Source of the DNA: an uncultured Myxococcales bacterium
Lineage (GTDB): Bacteria; Myxococcota_A; UBA9042; DTJE01
Direction of reading: 5' to 3'
NCBI GenBank assembly: GCA_937975765.1
Contig: CALJUR010000129.1
Span: forward strand, 1 to 12,688
DNA length: 12,688 bases
The position numbers and the translations under genes were made by a program. Each line of letters opens with the position of its first letter. Within the stretch, counting starts at the first letter, position 1. The notes under the pieces are model-generated. The model was not told the DNA's origin. It ran no database searches and was given only the letters and a program-made list of their open reading frames with translations. This document shows positions 6,322 through 12,624 of the stretch, piece by piece.

Positions 6322-8575
6322 CCGCGCGGACCCGGCCGCCACGCCCGACGAGCGCGTCCGCGCCGCCGTCGCCTCCCTTGGGATGGATGCCTCCACCGCG
6401 CCGTTCGTGGCGGACGTGCGGACCGTGCCCGCCCGCCCGGCCCGCCTGCAACCCTTGCCCGGGGCCGCGGACCCGGCGATTGGCCGCTACCTGCTGCACC
6501 GGGGGATCCCGGCCCTGTACGCGCACCAGGCCCAGGCGCTGCAACTGGGCATGGACGGCCGCGACCTGATCCTGGCGACCGCCACGGCGTCGGGCAAGAC
6601 GCTGTCCTTCGGCCTGCCCGTGCTGCACGCCCTGGCCCGCGACCCGGACGCGACCGCGCTGTTCCTGTACCCGCTGAAGGCGCTGACCCACGACCAGCTG
6701 GAGGTTCTGCTGGCGATGGAGCGGACTTCGGGCGTGGACCTGTTCCCGGCGGTCTACGACGGCGACACGCCCCGGGTGCGCCGTCCCCGCGTCCGGCAGC
6801 AGTCCCGCATCGTCCTGTCCAATCCCTTCGAGATGCACGAGACGCTGCCCTACCACCACCTGTGGCGGCGCTTCTGGTCGAACCTGCGGTTCCTGGTGAT
6901 CGACGAGGCCCACCGCTACACCGGCGTGTTCGGGTCGCACGTCGCCCAGTTGCTGCGCCGGCTGCTGCGCGTCGCCGAGGCGTACGGGTCGCGCCCGTCG
7001 GTCGTGCTGGCCTCGGCCTCCATCGCGAATCCCGGCGAACACGCCCAGGCGCTGTCGTCGCGCCCCTGTGCGGTGGTGGACGACGACGGGTCGCCCGCCG
7101 GGCCTCGCCACGTCGTCTTCTGGAACGGCGCCGCGGACGGGGCGCCGTCGCCCTTCACGCAGGCCCGGGACCTGCTGGTCCGCCTGGTCGGCCAGGGGCT
7201 GAAGACGCTGTGCTTCACGCAGTCCCGCAAGGGCGCCGAACTGGTGGCCAGCCTGGTCGCGAAGGGGCGCGGCGGGGCCGGGTTGAAGGTCGCGCCGTAC
7301 CGGGCCGGGTACCTGCCGGAGGAACGGCGCCGGGTGGAAAAGGCCTTCCGGGACGGGGAGATCCTGGGCCTGGTGTCCACCAACGCGCTGGAACTGGGCA
7401 TCGACGTCGGCGACCTGGACGCGGTGGTCGTCGCGGGCTACCCGGGCAGCGTGTCCGCCTTCTGGCAGCAGGCCGGCCGAGCGGGCCGGCGCGGCGGCGA
7501 GTCGCTGGCGATCTACCTGGCCTTCGAGGGGATCCTGGACCAGTACGTGCTGCGGACCCCCGACGTGCTGCTGGGCCGCCGGTACGAACGGGCCACGATC
7601 GACCTGGAGAACGAGCACATCCTGGCCGGCCACATGCTGTGCGCCGCGACCGAACTGCCGGTGGCGGTGGACGAGGCGGCGCAGCCCGAGGGGCGCATCG
7701 CGCGGGGCCTGGCCGGCCGGGGGCTGCTGCGCAAGACCGAGGCCGGGTACGTCTACGCGGGCATCACGCGGCCGCAGGAAGCCGTGAAGCTGGACCGAAT
7801 CGGCGAGGCCCAGATCGCGCTGGTCGACGCCGCGACGAACGACCTGATGGAGACGCTGGACCTGGAGCGCGCGCTGCGCGAGGCCTTCCCGGGCGCGGTG
7901 TACCTGCACGGGGCGAAGACCTGGGTCGTCGAGTTGCTGGACCTGCAGGAAGGCGTCGCCCGCCTGCGCCGCCAGGACGTGGACTGGTGGACGGTCGCGG
8001 TCACGGACAAGACGGCCGAGATCGTCGAGACCTTCGGGACGCGGGAACACGGCGGGGTGCAGGCCGGCACCGGGACCATCCGGATGACGCACCGGGTGAC
8101 GGGATACCTGCGCAAGCGCTTCGATCACGTGATCGGCGGCGGTCCGCTGGACCTGCCCCAGCGCACCTTCCAGACCACCGCGATGTGGCTGGACGTGCCG
8201 GCCGCGGCCAGGCCGGGCGTGACCGACCTGCTGGGCGCGCTGCACGCGCTGGAGCACGCGATGGTGGGCCTGGCGCCGCTGGCGGTCTCGTGCGACCCGG
8301 CCGACCTGGCCGGCTTCTCGACGCTGCAGGCGTCGCATTCCGGCGGGCCGGCGCTGTTCCTGTACGACGGCTACGAAGGCGGTATCGGCCTGGCCGAAAG
8401 GGCCGCCGAGGACCTGTCGCGCTTCGTGGGCATGACCCGCGACCTGCTGGCCCGCTGCCCCTGCGAGTCCGGCTGCCCGGCCTGCTGCCTGTCGCCCCGG
8501 TGCGGCAGCGACAACCAGCCCATGGACAAGCGCGGCGCCGTGGTCCTTGCGGGCGAGATCTCGGGTTTGCGGTAG
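6314..8575 (+). CDS. mrfA: MrfA/YprA-type DEAH-box helicase with DUF1998 zinc-binding tail
   Basis: This 753-residue SF2 DNA helicase is close in length and layout to B. subtilis MrfA (YprA). RecA-like domain 1 contains the Q-like region YAHQAQALQ (69-77), Walker A ATASGKT (90-96), Walker B IDEAH (196-200) and motif III ASASIANP (233-240). Domain 2 contains FTQSRKGAEL (301-310), TNALELGIDVGDLDAV (356-371) and motif VI QQAGRAGRRG (385-394). The C-terminal third has the DUF1998 region with YDGYEGGIGL (684-693) and a cysteine cluster CPCESGCPACC (715-725) plus Cys730, the likely zinc site that is essential in MrfA. It probably unwinds damaged DNA for the MrfB nuclease encoded just upstream. The ATG at 6314 overlaps mrfB by eight bases. 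Together the two genes form a complete MrfAB operon. The next gene is convergent. Confidence 0.9.
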   Translation: MADRADPAATPDERVRAAVASLGMDASTAPFVADVRTVPARPARLQPLPGAADPAIGRYLLHRGIPALYAHQAQALQLGMDGRDLILATATASGKTLSFGLPVLHALARDPDATALFLYPLKALTHDQLEVLLAMERTSGVDLFPAVYDGDTPRVRRPRVRQQSRIVLSNPFEMHETLPYHHLWRRFWSNLRFLVIDEAHRYTGVFGSHVAQLLRRLLRVAEAYGSRPSVVLASASIANPGEHAQALSSRPCAVVDDDGSPAGPRHVVFWNGAADGAPSPFTQARDLLVRLVGQGLKTLCFTQSRKGAELVASLVAKGRGGAGLKVAPYRAGYLPEERRRVEKAFRDGEILGLVSTNALELGIDVGDLDAVVVAGYPGSVSAFWQQAGRAGRRGGESLAIYLAFEGILDQYVLRTPDVLLGRRYERATIDLENEHILAGHMLCAATELPVAVDEAAQPEGRIARGLAGRGLLRKTEAGYVYAGITRPQEAVKLDRIGEAQIALVDAATNDLMETLDLERALREAFPGAVYLHGAKTWVVELLDLQEGVARLRRQDVDWWTVAVTDKTAEIVETFGTREHGGVQAGTGTIRMTHRVTGYLRKRFDHVIGGGPLDLPQRTFQTTAMWLDVPAAARPGVTDLLGALHALEHAMVGLAPLAVSCDPADLAGFSTLQASHSGGPALFLYDGYEGGIGLAERAAEDLSRFVGMTRDLLARCPCESGCPACCLSPRCGSDNQPMDKRGAVVLAGEISGLR

Positions 8576-8624
8576 GCGGGAACCGGGGCGCGAAGGGGGA
8601 GATGCGGACCCCCGGATACGCGAA

Positions 8625-8642
8625 GGGCGCCCGAAGGCGCCC
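8625..8642. terminator. Perfect 7-bp hairpin between convergent mrfA and pilA
   Basis: GGGCGCC (8625-8631), loop CGAA and GGCGCCC (8636-8642) form a perfect stem in the 93-base gap between the mrfA stop and the pilA stop. It may serve as a bidirectional terminator. There is no T-tract on either side, so the role is inferred from position and structure. Confidence 0.5.
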
Positions 8643-8668
8643 CCGCGTGCCGGTGGAAGGAAGAAGGA

Positions 8669-9244
8669 CTACTCGGTCTCGTTGTCCACGAAGAACGCGG
8701 ACGAACCCACCTGCGAGCACTCGGCGTACTGCGCGTTGGGGTCGCCGAAGATCAGCCGCTGGAACGTCGACATCTCGGTGTCGCAGTCCAGGTCGGCGTG
8801 CGCGTTCGCGGTGGCCTTCGCCTGGTTCAGGGTCGAGCCGTTCGTGTCGAACGAGTAGACGAAGTAGACTTCGTCCGTGATCTGGAAGGACAGGGCCGCC
8901 CAGGACTTCGTGTTCCAGGCGTTCGAGTTCGAATCGCACCGGCCGTCAGCGTTCACGTCCAGCGCGCCGCAGCACGTGGTCCCAGGGGTCAGGCCCTGGC
9001 TGGCCGGGAACTGGCAGTACAGCTTCGAACCGGCGGCCGAGATGTGCGGGGCGGTGTAGTAGTACGCCGCGCCCTTGTAGATCTTGTCCAGCTCGTCGAT
9101 CGCTTCCGTCGTCTTCGCGCGCCGCATGTACTTGATGAACGCCGGCACGGCGATGACGGCCAGGATGCCGAGGATGGCCACGACGACCATCAACTCGACC
9201 AGGGTGAAGCCCTTCACGTTCAGCTTGCGGAACTTGTTCAGCAT
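8669..9244 (-). CDS. pilA: Type IV major-pilin-like protein (class III prepilin)
   Basis: This 191-residue prepilin has a short basic leader, MLNKFRKLNVKG, then FTLVELMVVVAILGILAVIA. The prepilin peptidase (PilD) should cut between Gly12 and Phe13, and Glu at mature position 5 (Glu17) is present. The N-terminal helix runs to about residue 65. The globular head carries cysteines at 77, 91, 92, 103, 154 and 176, suggesting one or more disulfides including a C-terminal loop. A DVNADGRCD stretch (96-104) looks like a calcium-binding loop. The start is set by GAGGAGG five bases upstream and by the leader length; the longer frame upstream is not needed. A near-consensus sigma-54 promoter and a structured leader lie upstream, as known for pilA in Myxococcus and Pseudomonas. 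It could be a minor pilin or pseudopilin instead, but the promoter favours a major, regulated pilin. No other pil gene is in the window. Confidence 0.88.
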   Translation of the reverse strand: MLNKFRKLNVKGFTLVELMVVVAILGILAVIAVPAFIKYMRRAKTTEAIDELDKIYKGAAYYYTAPHISAAGSKLYCQFPASQGLTPGTTCCGALDVNADGRCDSNSNAWNTKSWAALSFQITDEVYFVYSFDTNGSTLNQAKATANAHADLDCDTEMSTFQRLIFGDPNAQYAECSQVGSSAFFVDNETE

Positions 9245-9282
9245 GTCGTCCTCCTCAAAAAATGCCACCAAACGATCAACCC

Positions 9283-9297
9283 GCCCGACTCTCGGGC
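9283..9297 (-). promoter_or_regulatory. Second stem-loop in the pilA leader
   Basis: GCCCGA (9283-9288), loop CTC and TCGGGC (9292-9297) form a perfect 6-bp stem inside the predicted pilA 5' leader. Its CCCGAG arm on the mRNA is also complementary to the CTCGGG arm of the hairpin at the transcript start, so the two could refold into alternative structures. Role unknown; mRNA stability or translation control is possible. Confidence 0.45.
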
Positions 9298-9314
9298 TTG
9301 AACGCCCGCCCTCT

Positions 9315-9333
9315 CCCGAGGTCAGTACTCGGG
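9315..9333 (-). promoter_or_regulatory. Stem-loop at the predicted 5' end of the pilA mRNA
   Basis: CCCGAG (9315-9320), seven-base loop and CTCGGG (9328-9333) form a perfect 6-bp stem. Its outer edge coincides with the transcription start predicted from the sigma-54 promoter (about 9333), so the mRNA would begin with this hairpin. A 5'-terminal hairpin is a known way to protect an abundant transcript; that role here is inference. Confidence 0.45.
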
Positions 9334-9342
9334 CCTTGGGTA

Positions 9343-9360
9343 TTGCAACCCGTGTGCCAA
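9343..9360 (-). promoter_or_regulatory. Sigma-54 (RpoN) promoter of pilA
   Basis: The minus strand reads TTGGCAC (9360 to 9354), five bases, then TTGCAA (9348 to 9343). This matches the RpoN consensus TGGCAC-N5-TTGC with exact spacing. The start point would be near 9333, leaving a leader of about 88 bases before the ATG at 9244. Sigma-54 promoters need an enhancer-binding activator; for pilA this is usually PilR of the PilS/PilR pair. The AT-rich stretch just upstream (about 9361-9432), unusual for this sequence, is the natural place for activator sites; TGTC occurs there on the minus strand near 9362-9365 and 9423-9426. The activator site is a guess; the promoter itself is well supported. 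Confidence 0.85.
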
Positions 9361-9435
9361 CTGACAACCTCAAGGAATAAAAGGAAAATGGTCAAAGAAG
9401 GGGTCTGCGTGTTTCGGCGATGGACATTTTTTGGC

Positions 9436-9467
9436 ACCCCGGGATGACGTTTTTCCGCCCCCGGGGT
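9436..9467. repeat. 8-bp inverted repeat between pilA promoter and recA fragment
   Basis: ACCCCGGG (9436-9443) and CCCGGGGT (9460-9467) are exact inverted complements around a 16-base T-rich loop. With the hairpin at 9475-9495 it makes a structured block downstream of recA that could stop recA transcription before the pilA promoter. There is no T-run at the proper end, so a terminator role is only possible. Confidence 0.35.
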
Positions 9468-9474
9468 CCGGTTT

Positions 9475-9495
9475 CCCGGAGGCTGCGACTCCGGG
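9475..9495 (-). terminator. Hairpin directly after the recA stop codon
   Basis: CCCGGAG (9475-9481), seven-base loop and CTCCGGG (9489-9495) form a perfect 7-bp stem that abuts the recA TGA (9498 to 9496). Position suggests a recA transcription terminator. No U-tract follows on the minus strand, so this is moderate evidence only. Confidence 0.45.
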
Positions 9496-9822
9496 TCAGG
9501 CCACGGCGGGTTCCGGCAGGGAGAGGGCGGCTTCGCGGTTCGTGTCCAGGGCGGCCTGGATCGCGACCTCCAGGGCGGATCGGATCGCGTCGTCGGCCCG
9601 CAGGCGCTTCTCGGCCTGCTCGCGTCCCTGCCCGATCCGCTCGCCGCCGAACGACAGCCAGGCCCCGGACTTCTCCACCACGCCCAGCCGCTCGCCCAGT
9701 TCGATCAACTCCAGGGTGTGGTTGATGCCCTCGCCGAAGACGATGTCGAACTCGGCCTCGGTGAACGGCGGGGCCATCTTGTTCTTGACCACCTTCACCC
9801 GGACGCGGTTGCCGGTGACCTC
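9496..9822 (-). pseudogene. recA: 3' fragment of recA, cut off by an integrated element
   Basis: This frame encodes the last 108 residues of RecA. Diagnostic stretches are EVTGNRVRVKVVKNKMAPPF (the RecA core end with the conserved KVVKNK), FDIVFGEGINHTLELIELG, VVEKSGAWLSFGGERIGQG and a variable Ala-rich tail ending LPEPAVA. Similarity to RecA begins at Glu of EVTGN (9822). Upstream the frame continues for about 14 unrelated codons (including CCLAFA) to a weak TTG, with no ribosome site. Walker A and B, loops L1 and L2 and all of the N-terminal two thirds are missing. The frame itself has no stop or frameshift, so the fragment looks recently separated rather than decayed. A serine recombinase starts 68 bases beyond the break, which points to insertion of an integrative element into recA. 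The 5' part of recA should lie past the far end of the element, outside the window. Confidence 0.85.
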
Positions 9823-9835
9823 GGCAAACGCTAGA
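9815..9835. other. Putative attachment-site junction (att) inside recA
   Basis: RecA coding similarity stops at about 9822 and recombinase-side sequence follows. Large serine recombinase genes normally lie next to attP, so the crossover should fall in this interval. The near-palindrome GGTGACC (9814-9820) flanks it on the recA side. The exact crossover dinucleotide cannot be fixed without the other end of the element or an intact recA. Confidence 0.5.
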
Positions 9836-9861
9836 CAACAGACCAGGTATCGGGGTATAGT
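9832..9861 (+). promoter_or_regulatory. Sigma-70 promoter of the serine recombinase
   Basis: TAGACA (9832-9837) and TATAGT (9856-9861) each match five of six consensus bases with an 18-base spacer. The start would be near 9868 and the leader about 22 bases, ending in GAGG (9880-9883) six bases before the ATG at 9890. The whole promoter lies on the element side of the junction, within the likely attP arm, so recombinase bound to its site could repress its own gene (inference). Confidence 0.6.
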
Positions 9862-9889
9862 CAAAACGCCTTCTGGGACGAGGTGTTAG

Positions 9890-11680
9890 ATGTTGCGGCT
9901 GGTCGGGTTGATTCGGGTGAGCACGGAGAAACAGGCGGAGGACAACGGCCTTGACCGCCAGCGTTCGGCCATCGAGGCCATCGCCAAGGCGCACATGGCA
10001 GAACTCCGGGTCGTCGAACTGAAGGGCGTCAGCGGCCCCTACGTGGCCGACGATCCTGCGTGGCAGGGAACCATCCTGCCGTCGCTCAAGCAGGGCTGGC
10101 ATCTCGCCGTTGACGCCATCGACCGGTTGATCCGTGCCGACCGCTTTGACTTGCGGGTCCTCCAGGACATCCAGCAGATCGGCGCGAAGGTCTACACGCC
10201 GAACGGGGTGCAGGACTTCGGGCGATCCCAGGACACCCTGCTGGCCACGATCCTGGCCGGTTTGGGTGGCTTCGAGAAAGCCGAAATCAAACGAAGGATG
10301 ATGGGTGGCCGTGTCGCTGCCCGGCGGGCTGGCAAGGCTGCCACTGGCGCCCACGCCATGCCGACCGGGATCCTCTACGACAGGGACACCGGGTGGGCAA
10401 TCGAGCCGGTCGGGGCCGATCGTGTCCGTCGAGCCTTCGAGGGGATCGCGCGGGGGGAATCGCTGTCGTTCGTGTCCCAGGCCCTCGGCTGCCAGCCTCC
10501 GAGTATCAGCCGCTGGATCGAGAACCCGGTCTACCGCGGGTGCCTGTCCGCCCGGTGGGGGAGCCTCGACCTCGGTCAGGAGACCCGGGTCTTTGCCGAG
10601 GACGAGGCGGTCGTGTCCGAGGCCACGTGGAGGGCTGCAAACACCCGCCTCCGGGCAAGCCACGAGGATGCCCGCAAGCGCAGGGCCTCGGCGGCCCCGG
10701 GGATCTGGGCCTCCTCCTACCTCTTCTCGGATCACGAGCAGCCGACCGGGATGGTCCGGTTCGGCGGTGTGCAGGATCTGGACGGCTCGAAGTACTGCAA
10801 GCACGTCCTCTACGGGCGGTCCTCCAAGTCGAAGTCCAACGCCTACCTGTGCAGGTGCTCCTACCCGATGCCCAGGTGGGTTGAGAAACTGGAACCGTGC
10901 GGGCTGAAGGCTCTGCGGGCGGACCGGACCAACGCCGCCCTGGACAGGTACCTCGATGACCTGACGCACGACGCAAGCGTGGCCAAGGCGATCCGCGCGG
11001 CATTCGCGGTCCCCGCCCGGGACACGAAGGCCGAGCGCACCCGGGTCGAGAAGTCCCTGGCCGAACTGGACAAGCGGGAGGCCCGCCTCGTTGACTTGCA
11101 CCTGGACGGTGCGATGTCCCGGGCCGTGTACGACTCCAAGAGGGCCGGGATCGAACGGGATCGAAAGGCCCTCCAGGGCGAACTGGCCTCCCTGGACGCG
11201 CAGAAGGGGCCGTCCGCCGATGACCTGACCGCCCTGGTTGCATCCTGGGCCTGGGACCCGTCTTGGCCCCCTGCCCGCAAGCGCGAGTGGTTGGCCCGCT
11301 ACGTCCCGGGGGGGATTCAGGTGTCCAACGAGGGCATCATGTCCGCCATGGTCCGGGTGCCGTTCCCGGAGGGGGCCGTGGACTTCAGGGTTGCCGATGG
11401 CCGTTCGTGGGATGACTTGATCGGCATCAGCGCCCTGGCCAGTGTCCACGACCCGAAGCCCGCAGGTTGCGCAGCGGGCATGACCACCCGGGAGGTTTCA
11501 GCGTTCCTGGGTGTCCCGCATTCCTCGTTCTTGTACGCCGTTGCCCATGGGACCGTGCCGAAGCCCGCCCTGCTTGCTGGCCGCTACTACTGCTGGATGC
11601 CTGCCGAGGTCGAGGCCGCGCGTCAGGCCCTCACTCCTCGAACCCACCCGGCTGCCGCGGGACGTACACGTCGGGCCTGA
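9890..11680 (+). CDS. Large serine recombinase (integrase) with C-terminal excisionase-like HTH
   Basis: This 596-residue protein is the probable integrase of the element. The resolvase catalytic domain (about 3-145) has IRVSTEKQ with nucleophile Ser11 and Arg9, the DRLIR motif at 78-82, and a long helix ending FEKAEIKRRMMGGRVAARRAG (128-148 region). A recombinase DNA-binding domain follows (about 155-270, including ISRWIENPVYRG). The zinc-ribbon region (about 275-330) lacks the usual first CxxC; only Cys303, Cys321 and Cys323 are seen. A coiled coil covers about 380-438, as in integrases that need it for directionality. Residues 531-582 (TTREVSAFLGVPHSSFLYAV then GRYYCWMPAEVEAARQAL) form an excisionase/MerR-like winged HTH, an unusual extension. 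The ATG has GAGG six bases upstream. The gene reads into the element, away from the recA junction. Its last 50 bases overlap the XRE gene antisense. Family call is firm; the role in excision is inference. Confidence 0.92.
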   Translation: MLRLVGLIRVSTEKQAEDNGLDRQRSAIEAIAKAHMAELRVVELKGVSGPYVADDPAWQGTILPSLKQGWHLAVDAIDRLIRADRFDLRVLQDIQQIGAKVYTPNGVQDFGRSQDTLLATILAGLGGFEKAEIKRRMMGGRVAARRAGKAATGAHAMPTGILYDRDTGWAIEPVGADRVRRAFEGIARGESLSFVSQALGCQPPSISRWIENPVYRGCLSARWGSLDLGQETRVFAEDEAVVSEATWRAANTRLRASHEDARKRRASAAPGIWASSYLFSDHEQPTGMVRFGGVQDLDGSKYCKHVLYGRSSKSKSNAYLCRCSYPMPRWVEKLEPCGLKALRADRTNAALDRYLDDLTHDASVAKAIRAAFAVPARDTKAERTRVEKSLAELDKREARLVDLHLDGAMSRAVYDSKRAGIERDRKALQGELASLDAQKGPSADDLTALVASWAWDPSWPPARKREWLARYVPGGIQVSNEGIMSAMVRVPFPEGAVDFRVADGRSWDDLIGISALASVHDPKPAGCAAGMTTREVSAFLGVPHSSFLYAVAHGTVPKPALLAGRYYCWMPAEVEAARQALTPRTHPAAAGRTRRA

Positions 11681-12068
11681 TCTGTTTCCCTTCAGGCACT
11701 CGACGCCGCGAGGCCCCGAGGTCCCCGAGGCCAGTCCCCGCATGCACGAACCTCTCGGCCCGCGTAGGGGCCTTCTTGACCTTCGGTGGCGGCCCCAGGA
11801 ACTCTTCACCAGCAAGGCAGAGTTGCTTCAAACCGTAGGTCAGCCGACCCGGGTGCAGGACTGCAAGCAGCCGCATCGCCAAGTTGAAGGTCGGGGCACG
11901 CTTTCCGGCCTCCAGGGCTTGTATCGCTGAGGCGGAGCAACCCACGGCTAGGGCCAGCGCGTCCCGCGTCATCTTCCGCTTCTGCCGCCAGTAGCGCAGT
12001 CGGGTCCCGTCCCACTCAAGCGCCTGCACGGACACCTCCCAGGGTGCAAAGTACGACAACTGTAACAT
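11631..12068 (-). CDS. XRE-family HTH regulator, probable element repressor
   Basis: This 145-residue protein has an N-terminal helix-turn-helix of the Cro/C1 (XRE) type at about 21-73: GTRLRYWRQKRKMTRDALAL, then AVGCSASAIQALEAGKRAPT and a third-helix segment FNLAMRLLAVL. The C-terminal half (74-145) is basic and Pro/Gly-rich with no recognised domain; it shows no LexA-type Ser/Lys peptidase motif. Its gene faces the recombinase and diverges from the plus-strand genes starting at 12229, the classic place for a lysogeny or maintenance repressor. I chose the ATG at 12068 (GGAAAG upstream, weak); a TTG at 12086 would add six residues. The gene overlaps the recombinase by 50 bases tail to tail. 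The fold is well supported; the targets are inferred from layout. Confidence 0.8.
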   Translation of the reverse strand: MLQLSYFAPWEVSVQALEWDGTRLRYWRQKRKMTRDALALAVGCSASAIQALEAGKRAPTFNLAMRLLAVLHPGRLTYGLKQLCLAGEEFLGPPPKVKKAPTRAERFVHAGTGLGDLGASRRRVPEGKQIRPDVYVPRQPGGFEE

Positions 12069-12228
12069 GCCCGCTTTCCGGTGCAACGCCTAACCCATCT
12101 CCGGGACAGGGAAAACGAAGTGGCTTAAGTCAAAACACGACAGGTCATTAGGACTGAGGTGGAGAGGTTCCGCCTCGCGGTTCCTTTCCCGGTGCCCTGG
12201 CAAGGCCGGGGCATGTGGAGGTTCTGAG
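12069..12228. promoter_or_regulatory. Divergent control region between XRE regulator and plus-strand genes
   Basis: This 160-base gap should hold promoters and operators for both directions. On the minus strand TTGACT (12133 to 12128) is a five-of-six -35 box, but no good -10 box follows at 16-18 bases. The sequence around 12125-12165 is relatively AT-rich. GGTTCC occurs twice (about 12168 and 12178), and TGCCC/GGGCA (about 12193-12214) can form a small stem just before the ribosome site. GGAGG at 12217-12221 serves the downstream gene. No clear operator repeat was identified. Confidence 0.4.
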
Positions 12229-12624
12229 ATGTCCCATGATCACTATCAGATCTGGCAGGAGGATTCGGGGAACTGGGTCGTGGTGCTGGGCTCCTGGGAG
12301 TTCGAATGCGGAACGGAGGCCGAGGCCCGGAGGGTTGCAGCCAAGCCGCCCGTGCCCGCGTCGTACCTTTCGTCCCCCTGTGCAGGGAGGATGCTGTCGC
12401 CCGCCGCGGGGTACCGGCTGTTCCTCCAGGGGATGTGCGGGGTGACGGACATCCTCCCGGCCGTGCGGGATCGCTTGCTGGAGACGTGCAACAGCGGCTG
12501 CCCGCGACCCACGATCGAACTCGATGCCATCGCGGTGCTGCTGGGCCTCGAAGTCACGGGGGCCGACCCGGAAACGTACAGCCGGATCCTGCTGGCGGCC
12601 CTGGACGACGGGGGTGCAGCATGA
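12229..12624 (+). CDS. Hypothetical 131-residue protein of the mobile element
   Basis: I do not recognise this protein. The ATG has GGAGG seven bases upstream, and the stop overlaps the next start as ATGA, so it reads as a real gene and the first of an operon. Residues 1-35 (HYQIWQEDSGNWVVVLGSW, then an acidic EAEARR stretch) look like a small beta-sheet domain. Residues 70-131 look helical (ILPAVRDRLLETC and LDAIAVLLGLEV). Cysteines are at 27, 51, 70, 87 and 91, but no clear zinc motif is formed. There is no signal peptide or membrane helix. Its place next to the XRE regulator suggests an early element function. Confidence 0.65.
   Translation: MSHDHYQIWQEDSGNWVVVLGSWEFECGTEAEARRVAAKPPVPASYLSSPCAGRMLSPAAGYRLFLQGMCGVTDILPAVRDRLLETCNSGCPRPTIELDAIAVLLGLEVTGADPETYSRILLAALDDGGAA

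Noticed and set aside
3048..6569. A very long Arg/Pro/Gly-rich plus-strand open frame
   Set aside because: It spans several genes in another frame and shows no domain; it is a GC-bias artefact.
9431..9449. A second TTGGCAC (-24-like) on the plus strand
   Set aside because: The required TTGC at the -12 position is missing (sequence there is GATGA), so it is not a sigma-54 promoter.
9823..9864. A TTG start giving the recA fragment 14 extra residues
   Set aside because: The start is weak, has no ribosome site, and the extra residues do not resemble RecA. They are better read as element DNA.
9392..11449. Long minus-strand open frame opposite the recombinase
   Set aside because: Biased composition and no motif. 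The opposite frame has clear serine-recombinase motifs, and this frame also runs through the recA fragment out of phase.
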